A stretch of 64,000 nt of DNA from Catonia carolina (lineage: Eukaryota > Arthropoda > Insecta > Hemiptera > Achilidae). The notes beneath the pieces were generated by a model. It was not told where the DNA came from, did not search any database, and was given only the letters and a program-made list of their open reading frames with translations. The position numbers were made by a program, and so were the translations under genes. Location of the stretch: positions 138,250,171 through 138,314,170 of the forward strand of contig JAQMRL010000002.1 in NCBI GenBank assembly GCA_035578175.1, given 5' to 3'. Every line of letters starts with the position of its first letter. Position 1 is the first letter of the stretch. This document shows, piece by piece, positions 26,611-40,400 of the stretch.

Positions 26611-27158
26611 TACTGTATTATGTATTGTATGTATTATATTGTACTGTATTATTACAAGTTTTAAAAAATAATAGTGTATGTAACATAGCATACTAAAAAT
26701 GTATAACTGTTAATGATATTTTTTTGGATTTGTTCAAACAAAATTCATTTATTTATTTATTAAAAACAGTTATAATATAATTTGAATAGACTATTGTAAT
26801 ACATCACACAGTATTTTAATTATTTTAGCTTTAAAAAGTTCATGTAATCTTATCAATTGAATGCTTTATTGTGATATCAATGAGATGTAAAATAAATTTT
26901 GTTTTGTTATACTTTTAAAATTTGGCTTTAATATTGGGAAGTTAGTTTTCATTTTTTTAGAGTAATTTATTACCTTACATAAATATGTATTTATGTCTAA
27001 TATTAAGAGAGTGATATGAAACATGCATATCTGTAGTTTTAAAATAAACTGTACTTAATAACTACATTATTACTTTTTAAAGTAATTTTTACTCTTCGTT
27101 AGCAAAGACCGTAGAGAAATGATAGAACTCATAGCACTAATAAACAAAGTTGGAGAAT
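26611..27158. other. No gene seen
   Basis: AT-rich, with short TGTATTA/GTACTGTATTA repeats at 26595-26655. Confidence 0.5.
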
Positions 27159-28239
27159 ACAGGGTGCGCCCAGTGATGTGATAGAAAAAGAATTTATAAT
27201 TGAACAAAACTTTTTAAAACAATTAAATCAAGTGCTCTCATCTGTAATAATCTAATAATAATGTTAATTAACTCTGTAAAGGATATGAAGATAGAAAATC
27301 CACCTTTACCCCACTAGGAGCTTAGATTCTAGCGTTTTTAAAAGAGCTTTTAAAAAATAGCCAAACGGTTACTCCTGCCAACTTCAAATTTGTACGATAT
27401 TCATCCATAATGACAATTTTCCCCAGAAGTTCATTAGAATTTTTCAGAGATTTATCTGAATTCATTTTGTTTCTTATGGTATATAAAAATAGACTAAAAA
27501 CTTTGCAAATGATTCGTAGAGGATTATTGACTCATTTATTGGATTTGTTTTAAAAATAATTTTTCTCTTTTATAAAACTTACAAAATCTTCTGTGAGACA
27601 ATGGATTTCAATTTTAAATTTCCCACTGAATGGAAAAAATAAGTGCATTTTGAGTATTTAAGAAAATGGGTTTTTACTTCAAATAGATTAAATGTACCAA
27701 TAATTTTTGTTATTTTACTGCGGTATTAATAAATTGAAGGTTACGTTCAATTTTTAAATCCTTCGTTTTCATACGGTAAGTGAATAAAATTTAATTTCTC
27801 TATTAGTTTTTAATCGGCATAATTTACATGATATTTTTAGACAATTTTCTACAAGTTTTGTTTTAAAATTGTATGTGTCTATTACCTATTTAACAAAGTT
27901 ATTGTGTGTTAAATGTGAAAAAGTTCTTTATCGACCCCTCTATTTTGTGTTTCATGTGGTATTATCTTAAAAATTAAGAGAGATACAGTTGTGGGACCAA
28001 TGTCGTTCAATTTATCACATAAAAAACCATAAGAAACAACTAAATTTATCCCTTAATTTACCTTTCCAGAATTCCAGTAAATCTTCATATCACCCAGGGT
28101 ACAAAATTCTGGGCGAAATCTTTCGTTAGCCTTAACTCGCTAATAAAACATTTCCAGACCTATGTTCATACTTTTTTCATTATTTTTGCTACAAAAATGG
28201 ACTCAGAAAGCGTCGGTAACTATGTGAAACATCCTGTTT
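27159..28239. mobile_element. Possible TIR element, CAGGGTG-type ends
   Basis: Ends ACAGGGTGCGCCCA and (other strand) ACAGGATGTTTCA face each other about 1.08 kb apart. Interior sequence is non-coding. Similarity of the termini is short, so this is a tentative call. Confidence 0.3.
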
Positions 28240-28835
28240 ATGCATTCAGTTACTCTCAGGTTGTATTTCTCCCCTTCCATTAATTACAGTAATTCATACT
28301 GATGTCAACAAAAATCCTGTTTCCACTTCTAATTGGTTTTATTTGTACAGCGTGATTTGGGTTTCAATATGTAAGGTTGTGTGATGAGTTACAATTTTAA
28401 TTTACCATGAAGCACAGCAAATAGGAGGTTGCTAGTAGGTATTTAATAAAAATTAATGTTTTTGTAACATTGTGTATTTATAAATAAATCTTTAAAATAT
28501 GCCTGCAGCCTGTAATTAATTCTGTTGTAAAAATACTGTAATTTTCACTAACCTTTTACAGCTTTTATAAATTATTTTATCTTTTCATCATAGTACATGT
28601 TTCAGTGGATTTATAAAACATCAAAGTACTACATATAAGTTATAAAAATTAAAACTAGTTTGAAAAATTGAAAATAAACTAGGATAGTTTTATATAAATG
28701 ACTGTAGATACAACATCTTCCATAAAGATTTTAACAAATTTAGTTTAAATTTTTATTGTTTTATTATATGCACTGATGATGAAGGATCCACCAAATCGTG
28801 TTAGTTGAAAAAATAAAATACCTATAGCTTAGCGA

Positions 28836-29061
28836 AGTAGAGACTGCAGATGAAGGCAGAGCACAGTGTCCTAGATCACAGCACAGAGCCAATTGACTTT
28901 CGTTAATCGTATCCTGCGTGGTCACGTTTTGGTCCTGCTGTGGATGACAGCCTAACAAAAAGTCAGCAGGAGTTCGGTGGAACAGAATGTGACATAGCGA
29001 AGAGGCAACCTCACACCCAATCTTGGCTGTTATTGGCTAGATCTCATCTGCAGTCTTTAGT
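28836..29061. mobile_element. Small TIR element (about 225 bp)
   Basis: A perfect 13-bp inverted repeat AGACTGCAGATGA (28841-28853) and TCATCTGCAGTCT (29044-29056), extended imperfectly outward, encloses a sequence richer in GC than its surroundings. Target duplication not resolved. Confidence 0.5.
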
Positions 29062-29904
29062 TTGATCGAGTATAATAGAAAAAAGAATAATATAAAAAAA
29101 TGTTAAAGATTAGTGAAAATTACAGCATTCTGTATTCTTGTAACTACATATATGTATAAAATACATGTAATAAATTCATATTTATTATAAGATGTATTGC
29201 AATAAAAGTATTAATATATTTTAATATATAGAATGTATTATAATTTATTTATTATTAATTCTATAAAATATTAACATGTTAATTTACTTGAATATACATT
29301 AATATATGTGTGCAAGTATTCGGGTAAATGTGAAATTTTGATCAATTTTACACTTGTGGTAAAATATTCAATACATTATTATAAAGTGTGACATGTTATT
29401 GCAATATATTATTATTATATTGTTCTTTATATTTCTGCATTGTTATTACCTGTTAAAAATGATGTAATATAAAATATATATATTTATTAAACAATATAAT
29501 TAAAAATAATATTAATTAAATTATTATTAAATTGAATATAATTATACATGTACTTAAAATTAAATTATAAAATTCATTAATTAAATTTTATATTATATTG
29601 TTTTTCTTTATAAATTTGTTTTAATCTAAAAATTAAAATAAATAAATACACAAACGTACATTTAGTATTTATGTATGTTCTATAACAGTAAATTGTATAA
29701 TTTTATAATTGTTCTTTGTAACTTATGAGTGTAAGCAGAGTTCTGGAGTGTGATTTTGGAGGAAGATAACAAAATACCTGAAAGTTATCAATTGTTGATT
29801 ATTGATAGAAATATATATATATATTACTAGCTGGCCCATGAGAAATAAATATGTAATGAATACTGTATCATTATCCCTAGAAACGTCCCACAAAAATTGT
29901 CCCA
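29062..29904. other. No gene seen; extremely AT-rich
   Basis: Almost pure A/T in places. No supported feature. Confidence 0.5.
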
Positions 29905-30533
29905 CAATTGAAATTGTCCCCAGGTGAAAGAGTCCCACAATACACCTACTTGGGAACGGTGATCAATGAGTCATGGGACAATTCCCAGGAGATCCGATGC
30001 CGTATTGGAAAAGCCAAAAGTGCTTTCTTAACAATGGGTTCAGTGTTTAAGAGCCGTGACCTCACCCTAAATACAAAGCTAAGACTCCTCAAAGGTTATG
30101 TATATTCAGTGCTTCTGTATGGTGTAGAATCATGGACCCTAAAGGAGGATACAATATCGAGGCTCCATGCATTTGAGTTATGGCTGTACAGAAGGATCCT
30201 GAGGATACCATGGACCGATAGGGTTACCAACCAAGAGGTACTAAAGAGGATGAATACAGCACCAGAACTGGTCAACCTCATCAAATGTCGAAAGCTGGAA
30301 TATTTAGGTCACATAATGCGCAATCAAGGCAGGTATGAACTATTGCAGAGCATATTACAAGGGAAAATAGAAGGCAGGAGAGCCCCAGGACGAAGAAGAA
30401 TTTCCTGGTTGGCTAACCTTAGAGCCTGGTTCGGAAAGACCTCCACCCAATTGTTCAGGAGCGCAACCAACAAAGTAATAATAGCCAGAATGATCGCCAA
30501 CGTTCGGAACGGACAGGCACCCTAAGAAGAAGA
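29905..30533 (+). mobile_element. 5'-truncated LINE: reverse-transcriptase C-terminus with (GAA)n tail
   Basis: An open frame to TAA just before 30526 encodes the last ~200 residues of a non-LTR reverse transcriptase: YTYLGTVINES, IGKAKSAF, LLKGYVYSVLLYGVESWTLK, LWLYRRILRIPWTDRVTN, RKLEYLGHIMRN, GRRAPGRRRISWL. It ends at AAGAAGAAGAA. The frame is intact across the fragment, so the insertion is relatively young. No endonuclease or catalytic domain is present, so it is dead on arrival. Confidence 0.88.
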
Positions 30534-31082
30534 ATCCCTAGAAAAGATTTTTTGTTATGATAAAACTATAAAGATGGACGTTTATCATCTGATTTATCCC
30601 AAACTGTTCACAAAGTTTGTTTAGTCAGTAATTTTAAACTTTAAATAGTAGGCCTATTCCTTCGTCGTAACAAAAATGAAATACTCATAATATGGCACTC
30701 GTTGGTCATGAAGAAGGATGTTTGCTTAAAAGGGTTAAAAATATGTGGCCCTCACGCAAAATAAAATCATTTCTACAAAATAACATGACAGCATAACCGA
30801 ATAGTTTTTTCTTGAACTCATCTCGGTATAAATTTCATTACAAAATTAAGATATTAAATAAAGACATAACAAGAGAACTCAAAGATGGAATTAAAATTCT
30901 TGTAAATATATTGCTATGCTAGAGATTTCATAAAAAAAATATTTCAAAATATTATTTTAGCTCAATATATAACTTACCATTATTATTTTATTAAGAGATA
31001 AAATTTTTGAAAATGTGTTGATGGAATGCAATGGTTAGATCAGAAGTGAGAAAGAATATAAATATATTTTTATTTTATTCCT
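30534..31082. other. No gene seen
   Basis: AT-rich intergenic sequence. Confidence 0.5.
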
Positions 31083-31372
31083 AGTATGTGTACGTTGCAA
31101 TCTGTTCAATTTAGATTAATAAGCAACCCCATGACCCAATGAGATGAGGATGATATGTATGACGTGTAAATGAGGTGTAGTCTTGTACAGACTCAGGCCG
31201 ACCATTCCTGAGAGAGTATGGTTAATTGAACCCAAACCATCAAAGTTCACCAGTAATTAGTGTCTAGCATTCAAATCCGTATAAAAGTAACTACCTTTAC
31301 TAGGATTTGAACCAAGAACCTTCAGCGTCGACTTGGCGACAACTTTACCTTTAGACCAACCCGGTGGGTTTA
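31083..31372 (-). mobile_element. tRNA-derived SINE (family S3), copy 1
   Basis: On the minus strand: head CCACCGGGTTGGTCTAAAGG (A box), B box GGTTCAAATCC, body with CCATACTCTC and GTACAAGAC, end GCAACGTACACA. A second copy is at 50038-50342. Confidence 0.75.
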
Positions 31373-32354
31373 TAGAGAATATAACTGATTATTTGTTACA
31401 AAACATAACATACAACTTATTACCTACCACGGGGGTTCCCAGTTTTTTGTCCCTGAGTAACAATTGAAATTTTCAGAAATCTAGGCGTGCCACTGCCTTA
31501 ACCCAAGATATATTACGTTAAGGGTCTTATACATGTACAGAGGCAAGGCATGGTGACGGGAAACAAGGGATGTTCAATCTTGCTACACTACAGACTGCCT
31601 ATTCTGCGCAGAAAACAACCACTAAATAAATAAATAAATGTAAATTAACCTATTTACCGTGAACCCACTTGCTCTTACTTTGTATACAAATGTTACTCTT
31701 TTTAATACGTTCTCTCATTATCATATCAGTTTCAAAATTTTAATTTAATGAAGTGGGAGTTTAATTATATTGTAAGTAAGGGTTCTGTCTACTTGTTTGA
31801 ATACCTCTTGATACGTTCTTGCGTACCACTGTCTGGGAACTACTGACCTAATACATTATTAACTGTTCTATTGCTAATGTTTAATCAATTGAAATAAATA
31901 AATAATTTAAGTTACTATTACTTCAGAAACTCTGTATAGAAAAGTATATGATTTAAAAAAATATTTATTAATTTTAATACACATATATAATTATTATAAA
32001 ATTATTCTTATAATTCATAAAATTGAAAACATAAAATGTTATAAATTAATTAATATTAAAGATTATTGTTATTTTATATGATATGATAAAATAATTAATA
32101 CAAACTACTGATTTTAATGTAATATATACATTATATATATTAACTTGTTATTTAATTATTATTGTTATTAAAAAAAAAAAAAACAGATGGCGTTATTATT
32201 ATAAATATGTTAACAATTTATTATTACTGTAAGCATTATACAAGTGTATTATAAAATAAAATACAGTATTACAACATTAAAATAAAACAATAAAACATTC
32301 ATACAAACTATTATTGTATTTACATTTATTTCTGTGTACCTTTAACTTTGTTGT
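31373..32354. other. No gene seen; AT-rich
   Basis: AT-rich intergenic DNA with a 13-A run near 32170. Confidence 0.5.
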
Positions 32355-32880
32355 ATATACAGAGGAAACCCCCTGATCCGAACTCCTTTTATCCAGATCC
32401 TCCCATATCCGGGCACAATAAAAAAAGCCTAATTTAATATGGAATGGATCAAATTGTTGAAGGAGTTGAAAAATATGATGAACATTACTTGAATAACATA
32501 ACTATCTGGATTATTACGTTAATATTATTCAGTTGCACAAATAAATCTATTACGTATTAAGTTGCGTTTGCGTTTGTTGTAACTAACGTCGTATGTATGT
32601 TTATGAAGATGAAGAACCTGACACTACTACTGAACCATGCTCCGGACCTTCTAATGGTGAACCATTTGAAGCACTTGATTTAGCGTTCAAATGGTTTGAA
32701 AGGCAAAGTGAATGTAACACCATGGAATTGTTGCAGCTTAAGCAAATTCAGGATTTAGTGGCAACAAAATGTAAGAGTTGTATGTGCCAAAAAAACTTGA
32801 CAATTTCTTTACAAGTGAAAATACATAACTGTATTTACATACATTACATACAGGTATAAACATACATATGTAGTACTACT
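32355..32880 (+). pseudogene. Tigger/pogo element remnant with C-terminal transposase frame
   Basis: Starts with a pogo-like terminus (CAGAGGAAACCCCCTGATCC). At 32593-32859 the plus strand encodes an acidic stretch, CSGPSNGEPFEALDLAFKWF, ERQSECN, LLQLKQIQDL. This is the C-terminal region of Tigger-type transposases. The DDE core is absent, so it is an internally deleted copy. Confidence 0.65.
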
Positions 32881-33010
32881 ATTAGGTATTACGATTTACT
32901 GTGTGCTGTAAAACCTAATACTGTACAGTACATACATATTTTTATATTTTTTGACTTACTGTATACTGTAGTATGGTTTGTAGCAAATATAGCCTATATA
33001 TGTAAATTTT

Positions 33011-33400
33011 TCCCATAACAGACAGGTGGAGTGTTAAATTATTTACCCTCAATCTGTTAGTTGCAGGGCTAAAATTAATAGTTCTGTTTCTTATCCTATG
33101 GTCGGCCAATAATATGACTGGACTATTTAAGAACAGAAGAGGTACAGGTGTAAAAGAGCCTGAGTTATCTCCTCTGAGAGTAATGCATTTCACAATAAAG
33201 ACAGACCCTGTGGTGAATGAAGTGAAGGTGTCATTTGCAGGGTGGAAAGTAGGTGCTTTTCGGAGGGCCTGGCATGCTGATAAGCATACTTTTTCAACTC
33301 AGTAAGGAAGGCAATAGTAAACCATCTCACTCCTCGTTTTTACTTAGTAAAACCTCTACAGGTTCAAACCAGCTTTTCGACTGTTGACCTAATCAACAAC
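33011..33400 (+). repeat. Interspersed repeat family R1, copy 2
   Basis: Same motif order as 5370-5700 (CCATAACAGACAGG, TTTAAGAACAGAAGAGGTA, GGCATGCTGATAAGCATAC) and extends further, to GGTTCAAACCAGCTTTTCG. A 63-codon frame inside is a by-product of the repeat. Confidence 0.7.
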
Positions 33401-34306
33401 TAATTGAAAAGGAAGAGTTTGGGGTATTGCCAATTGTCTCTATTCACACTATTGTTATTTTGCATTGTACGGTTGATTCAGCGGCCAACCACCCTCCATT
33501 TTTGATTGAATCCTTCTGATCACAATATTAGTGTCTTCTCAACAGCATGTTGTGGTTGTGGTTGCGGCTATCCACATCTATCATCATCTATCAACCGCTG
33601 CAGCTGGCTAATTCACAGCTTAATACTGTGATGCGGTTGAACACCTGTTTTTTACAAGACCTTAGCCTGCAGAGATAGCAAAGGATTTAGAGAACTAAAT
33701 GTTTGTAAAACCTGTAATAGTTCTTTACAGAACAAGTTAAGAAAGATATTAAATGAAACCCTTAAATAATCTTTATGGCATATTTTATTTTTTAGTACTT
33801 AATAGTTTAAACTATCTTGGTATAATGAATACATAAATGCTAAAATGTAAGAGAATTTCAGGATTTTATGATGATGATCTCATTTTTAATGGAAATAATA
33901 TTCTTCTAATTCCTATCCAATTTTACCGCAAAAGAAAAACAATTGGATAGTAAATTCAATGCTCAAATTGAAAATTAAGAGCGTAACATTTTCAATTTAC
34001 TGTATTTAGATTGGATACATCTAAACTATCACTTGTCTTTTCATAATATAATATAATTATATTCATCATCTTTATCGTGTTAAGTCTTTTACCTTGTTCA
34101 TAATTTCTTCTAGTTAACTGTTTATACTCTTAAAATTAATGTACTTGTTTTGCTTTAAGCTCTTGATAAAAACTTAAAATGATCAATATTACATACACTT
34201 GAATCCCTGAAACAAAATATAAATAAGTAAAACAACATCAAATATCTTAGTACTTTGTAACAGAAGAGGTAAGACAGTAAAGGAGGAAGGCGATAAAGAT
34301 ACTTAC
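33401..34306. other. No exon identified with confidence
   Basis: The membrane-protein gene on the minus strand must continue to the left of 34307. I could not identify its next exon here or further left. Confidence 0.4.
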
Positions 34307-34439
34307 CTATTAAAAGAACACCTTGGATGAATGGTGTAATAATACTTTGCTGTGCCACTGCCACCATACCAAGTATAACATAGCTAGAAACAACTATCAC
34401 ATCCATGACAATCCATATTAACATAATTACTGGTACTTC
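34307..34439 (-). CDS. Membrane-protein exon 4
   Basis: Acceptor TTTTAG before 34439, donor GTAAGT after 34307. Encodes EVPVIMLIWIVMDVIVVSS and PFIQGVLLIG. Leaves in phase 1, so coding continues to the left. Confidence 0.6.
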
Positions 34440-37400
34440 CTAAAACAACAAAAGGTATTTTAAATATTTAATTAACCAAATAAAATATCATAAGTGATAT
34501 TTGGTACCTGAACACAGAACTTTAAAAAAAGTTACAAAGTCAACAATTGAATACCGGGGTTACTTTGGCTTATGAGGAAAATATTGGCCCATTAATCACA
34601 AAAAGATATTTTTTTCTTGTACTTTGAAACGTAGTAAATTTATGTATTTTTCTTCTTATCATCAAGTATTAGGCATACGGCGTGTCGTACCATCCAAGTT
34701 CCTTCATCAGGTGGTCCTTCCATCTTTTCGTTGGCCTTCCCAACCTCTGACTCCCCCTTGGGGTGTACTACTCAAATATTTTAGGAATTTTGTCTGCACT
34801 TTTACTAACTGAGGCAGGGTTGTAATCTTTCTCCAAATTTATTAAATTTAAATATAGATAAAATTCTTTGGAATGGATAAATTGTCTATGGTCAAATTCG
34901 GAATGGAGGAAAAACATCCTTACTTTGTTATTTGCAGATGATTAAGTTACAATATCAAATGATGAAGATACTATATAGTGAGCAGACTCCCAAAAAATAA
35001 CAAACAAATTCTGTTATATTATTATAGTTTTTCCATTTTTAATTGAAGAAAAATAAAATAAAACCAGAAAATGAGGTCCAACGTAGCCCTGGTTTATAAT
35101 GCCCTTCTGGAGCATTTGTTAAAGATTATATTAGCACCATTTACATTTCATATAAGTAGAAAATTTCAATTATATTGAAAGTAGGTACTTAGTTTAAAAA
35201 ATAATAAAACAATAGTTAATGAAACTATGAACCATAAAGGGTCTAGGAATGCATCAGCTGATGTTCTGGGAGTTCATGAACAAATATTTTATAAAACCAT
35301 CCAAGGTAACCAATGTTGGCTGATGAAAAATTTTCAGGCAGCAAAACTTAGTTTCTTAAGGATATCTTATTCTTAGGGGAAGCTAAAAGAAGTGGTCAAC
35401 AGATGATCATTGAAATCGAGGTCATCACATTGCCTGGTTCTGGGCCCACTATTGTAGAATAGCGCACTAACCACTATGCCATAGGGGTAGCCACTTCTGG
35501 CTTATTGCATCAAACTATATGAGAGAGAACATCAACCTTGCCCTTGTGTAGGAATCAGGATTCCTGCGTAATAATTATTTAACAACCCTAGCTCCACCAC
35601 AGCTTTACATGTGAGGTAGGAAAAATGTGAGGTTAATTCACAATTCCACTTTGCATTATCCAAGAGTTGTGGGTTGGAAGTAAAAACATTAACCTACCTA
35701 TGTCTGAATGTGGACAGTGGTACTGACAGACTGTGAAATATCAATAGTTGATCTCGTCAGGGGGTAGGATTAAAAAGTACAAGCCACAAGAAAATTGATC
35801 TAGGTGTTTCTGTCATTTTTATAGTAACACATATTTTGGATGATGGAGGTAAAATTAGGGTGAAAATGTGGTGGCATAATGGACCAAAACTTTAGGCCTA
35901 AGTCAAGCGATTTTCATAATACAACTGTAGAATCTATTGCATAGAAAAGTTTTTTACTCCTGACCTGACAACAACACAATACATCCTTTCATCGCTCAAA
36001 ATTAACTTCATCCACCGTGAAAGATGTTAATGAATTCTATTACTTTTATACTCATTCATATCCACATTAATGATCGAGTGGTTGTTTATTGTTGAGGATG
36101 CAGAGAAATTTTTCTGAAGTTAGTTTATTTAACCGTATTTATACTATTACATTTTGTTAATATGTGCAAGACAATTAATAATTGGTACTTTTTTCTATAG
36201 TTACTTTTGATTAGTTATCCACTTCTGCTTTGTGGTCAAAGATTGTTGTAATTTGTATTAATTCTTATTTTATCTCTGTCGTATTTTGATATATAATTTT
36301 GTTAGAATTGTCTATATGTTGCTACATCTTTGACATTGTATTTTTATGGATGGTATCCTCCATCATAGCTTTGCTACAGGAGATAACTAGTTCCACATTT
36401 TACATAAAATTTGTATTTTGTTTAATTTAATTTAATACCATTGTTTTTAATTTAAGATGCATTAATGAAATTTTATTTAGGTTACTCATTTGTATACCGA
36501 TTCATATATTTTGCCTTTATGTTGTATTATATATGTGAAATAAAAGATTATTATTATTTACAGTGTTGTTGTTTTATTAATCTTGACTTTTGACTGCTGA
36601 CCATATAAATCTTCTTCTTCTTCTACCATCCAAGGATTAGGTATCTCTGCCTGTTCCAAAACTCTCAAATCGGCTTATCTCTTTTTCGGATGGCCTCGTT
36701 CTCTCTTTCCCTCCGGATTATAGCTTAGTGTTCGCTTAGCTATCCTATCCTCCCTCATTCTGCTCACCTGTGCCCATGGCTGTTGCTGAGTTTGCTATCG
36801 GGGGCTGCCCCTGACAATGGGGACACTCACCAACTCTGTTGGAGGTTGCTGAGAAAATTCTCAGGGTGGACAAAAACCAGTGAGGATGGTGAACTGTCTC
36901 AAAGGTGGATATGGAAGATATTTTTAATGGCAGAGGGGCGGAAGAGCCTAGAGCGGCATGTCGAAGGAATGTCCAGCAGGCTCATACGCAGTGAAGTGAC
37001 AATCCCACTAATGAGCTTAATCTGCGCAGTACTCGAAACCCGGCCAGAGGATTTTCGTAACTACTGACGAACCATATATGGTAATTATCAAACTATAGTT
37101 CTGCAATATAGAAAAATATTCAAGCCAAAAATGCAAAATTTCCTGATTTTCTAATGTTGGGCGTTTCTCCAAGGAGAAATATTTTCAAATTTTCTTACTC
37201 ACCAGCTATAGCAGGTACTAACATGGTAACATTCGTTCACTTCACTTACTATCACACCGATCAGATTATTGACACATAATAAAAGATGATAGAGAATTTG
37301 GATGTTAATAAGAAAAACAACTGGTAATGTAGAAAATTCTAACTAGCACATAAGCTGACCAATACATATTTATGATTTTTTTCATAGATGACAGTGAGTT

Positions 37401-40400
37401 TTCATGTTACATTAAATGAACTATTTTTACTTTCTCTAGCCCTATATGAATATATAAGAAAGGATAGTATCTACTGTTTTCATGTCGATTTTTGGAATTG
37501 AGTTTTTACCGGATAATACACGTTATCAGGCTGCCTGAACCCAAAAAACATGTTTGAGTAATATTGGTCTGGGTGTGAACAAAATATCTCAAGAACGGAA
37601 TATTGTACGAAGCTGAAACTTGGAACTTGATAGGTACTACTAGGAGACTGGACACAAACATTTTTAACAAAATCTGTTAACCAGAATCGTACTTTTATTT
37701 TTGTGAATTTTTCCAAAACGGGTGCTATATTGTTTTTATAAAAAAGAGCCTCATTAAATTCATTTTTGTTATTTTCTACAAGGTAGGGTAAGCTGCATGT
37801 CTTCTGAAACTCTTGGGAAAGCTGTACTCTAGTGGTATTGTTTTTAAGATTGCGACCTTAATATGCATTCTAGGGCAAAAGTGTTTTATAATATTATTAA
37901 AGTTGTATAAAATTAAGAAACCAACAACTTTTATTTCTAACCTTTTTTTCTACAATGCTTAGTTTAGCGTCAATTAGTTATTTTTGTACTTTGCTCATTA
38001 AAATGGGTAAAAAGTTTGATATTATTCATGATTACGGCCTTATGCATTTTACGACTAAAGTGTGTATACTCACAAAGTTGTAGAAAATGAAAAAACAACA
38101 CTTTTATTTAAAAAATTTCTTCTACAAAGCTTAGTTTAGCGTCAATTAGTAAGTTTTCCATATTTTTAAGCTAAAGGAGGCTGATTTTCATTTTGCGTCA
38201 TCCATTCATGATTAAAATTAGGTAATATTTTTCATTTTACATTGGTTACTCATGGTTGAACATTATGTTATATTGGTCAATATCTACATTGACAAGAGAA
38301 AGTCGTGATTGTTTCACACTATTTTTTTTTTTTTTTTTTTTTTTTGCTGTATGGGATATATTTTTAGTTGTATTTACCTTATATACCCCAATAAGCAGTA
38401 ATCCAGCTAACATCATTTCTATTAAATATATCACAATTTCTGTTCCTAATATGGACGGATTCACTTCTGAATCGCTATACTCTGAAAAAATAGAAATAAA
38501 AATAAATTATTGTAACAATTTATCATCATTAAGTAGGTTAGGAAACCACTATTGCGTACCATTTGCTATGTTAACGAGGTGCACAGAAGGGTTATTTTTT
38601 CAACCTCCGATAAATTATAAAAATAAAATTAAGAATGTGAACCAGATCTTAGAAAACTAAGAATTTTCGTGCAGGCTAATCCAAAACTAGGGCCCTGGGA
38701 AGTGACCTGGGGAGGGCTTCGGCTCTGGCAAAGGGGAGTGATGACGCGTCACGATACACAACATCGGTATCAAAATAAGCGGTTAATCAAGAGACCGCTC
38801 TTAGCCTCTCTCACTCCAACTCCAACACTTTAACCTACAAGAGGTGCCCCTGTTACGCTGAGCAACTCGATGGAAGGTTGGGTTAAACCCCAGCGAGAAA
38901 TCGGGTCAGCAAGCTGATAGGTGTTGGGGGCTGAGGAGCCAATCTTCAGTCAATTCTCACAACCTGATGGTCATGCCTCAATCTTTGACGTCTCAGGGAG
39001 TAATGATCAAGGAGGATAGGATCATGAAGTGAGAAATAGGAGTATTTCTCCAAAACAGGATTGTTAGGAATCCTTAGGAGGCAGCCCCTCCACCTAACTA
39101 GCCTTGCCGTAGGGTTAATATCCCACGCAGGGCGAAACATAAACGTATTCAAAGAGACAAATAGAAGGCCCGACGCTGAGAGGCAGAAGGGAGAGATAAA
39201 GAAGAAGAAGAAGCTAATCCAAAACTACTGAACGAATTTTCATAAAAATTTGACAGCGGATTCATATTTATATTCACAGCAAGAATTTCTTTTTAAATTT
39301 TCAAAAATGATAACCCTAATAAGGGACCTAATGAAGATTTTCATAAATTTGTATGAGTGTGTGTGTACGTGTGAGTAGGTGCTGTTGTTAGCGTAGAGAA
39401 ATGGTTCGATGATGACGAAAGACGTACGCAGGGAAATGATCAAAACGTCGTATGTGTGTGCGTGTACACAGTAACAATTTCTTTTTAAAATTTACAAAAT
39501 GATAACCCTAAGGGATCTAATAAATATTTTAATAAATATGTATGTTTGTGTGTACGTTGGAGTATACAGTTGATCTGGCAGCCACACAATTTCTGTTACA
39601 TATTTAAAAAAAAATTGATTACACCATTTTTCGCGTGCGAAGCCGTGTCAGGGCATGCTGTAATAAAATAAATTTATTATAAAAAGTTACATACATCCTT
39701 ACCTACTTTTCAAAATAATCACCATTTACATTAAGGCATTTTTCGTAACTATGTACAAGCTTCCTAATACCCTCTTTATAAAATGTTGCCGCCTGTGACT
39801 TGAAATGGACTTCACGGTGTATTGGAGTTCGTCGTCTGTTTGGAAGCGTAGCTCTCCTAGTAGTGACGGGCATTATTTAACTAACAGGATTAATAACATG
39901 TTTACTGGATTGATGCAGTTATCGTGATAACAGGTCACTAAAAACACCCTGTTATTTTTATAACACCTTGTTAGTTACTTCATAACACCGTGATTCAAGG
40001 ACGTTTAATAAACGATGTACGGTTGACGCTTGCCTGACAGCCTAAGACTGCTAAAACTAAATTAAGTTATCAATAACCTTCTCGTCTAATTACACCACTT
40101 TTTAAGTTTAACTACATGATAATATTGTTATTAATAAAAACACAAGGGTAGCTAATGTCACTGAATCTCTCACGGACACAAAGTTAAGGTAAACAGCACT
40201 ATTTCCTGTAACCAAATACAACCACGACAAACTAAACGCTATTTTTCGTGACCATCAGAATCCATTAGCGATTAGCCTCCTTGACAACAGCGAAGATACT
40301 TACAGACTGAAACACTTTAAACCATTGGACTTACCTCTACGATTTTGTTAGTCATTTAAATGTTTTTTCATCTTTTCTACTTCAATTCCTAATCATCAGC

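Noticed and set aside
28764..28958. 64-codon minus-strand frame
   Set aside because: It lies mainly within a small TIR element and shows no domain.
29723..29938. Candidate last exon of the minus-strand membrane-protein gene (acceptor at ~29775)
   Set aside because: The phase required by the exon at 34307 gives a polar, unconvincing sequence, and only another phase gives a plausible end.
38256..38660. 134-codon plus-strand frame starting with a Phe run
   Set aside because: Contains a T tract and overlaps a minus-strand exon with good splice sites and matching phase.
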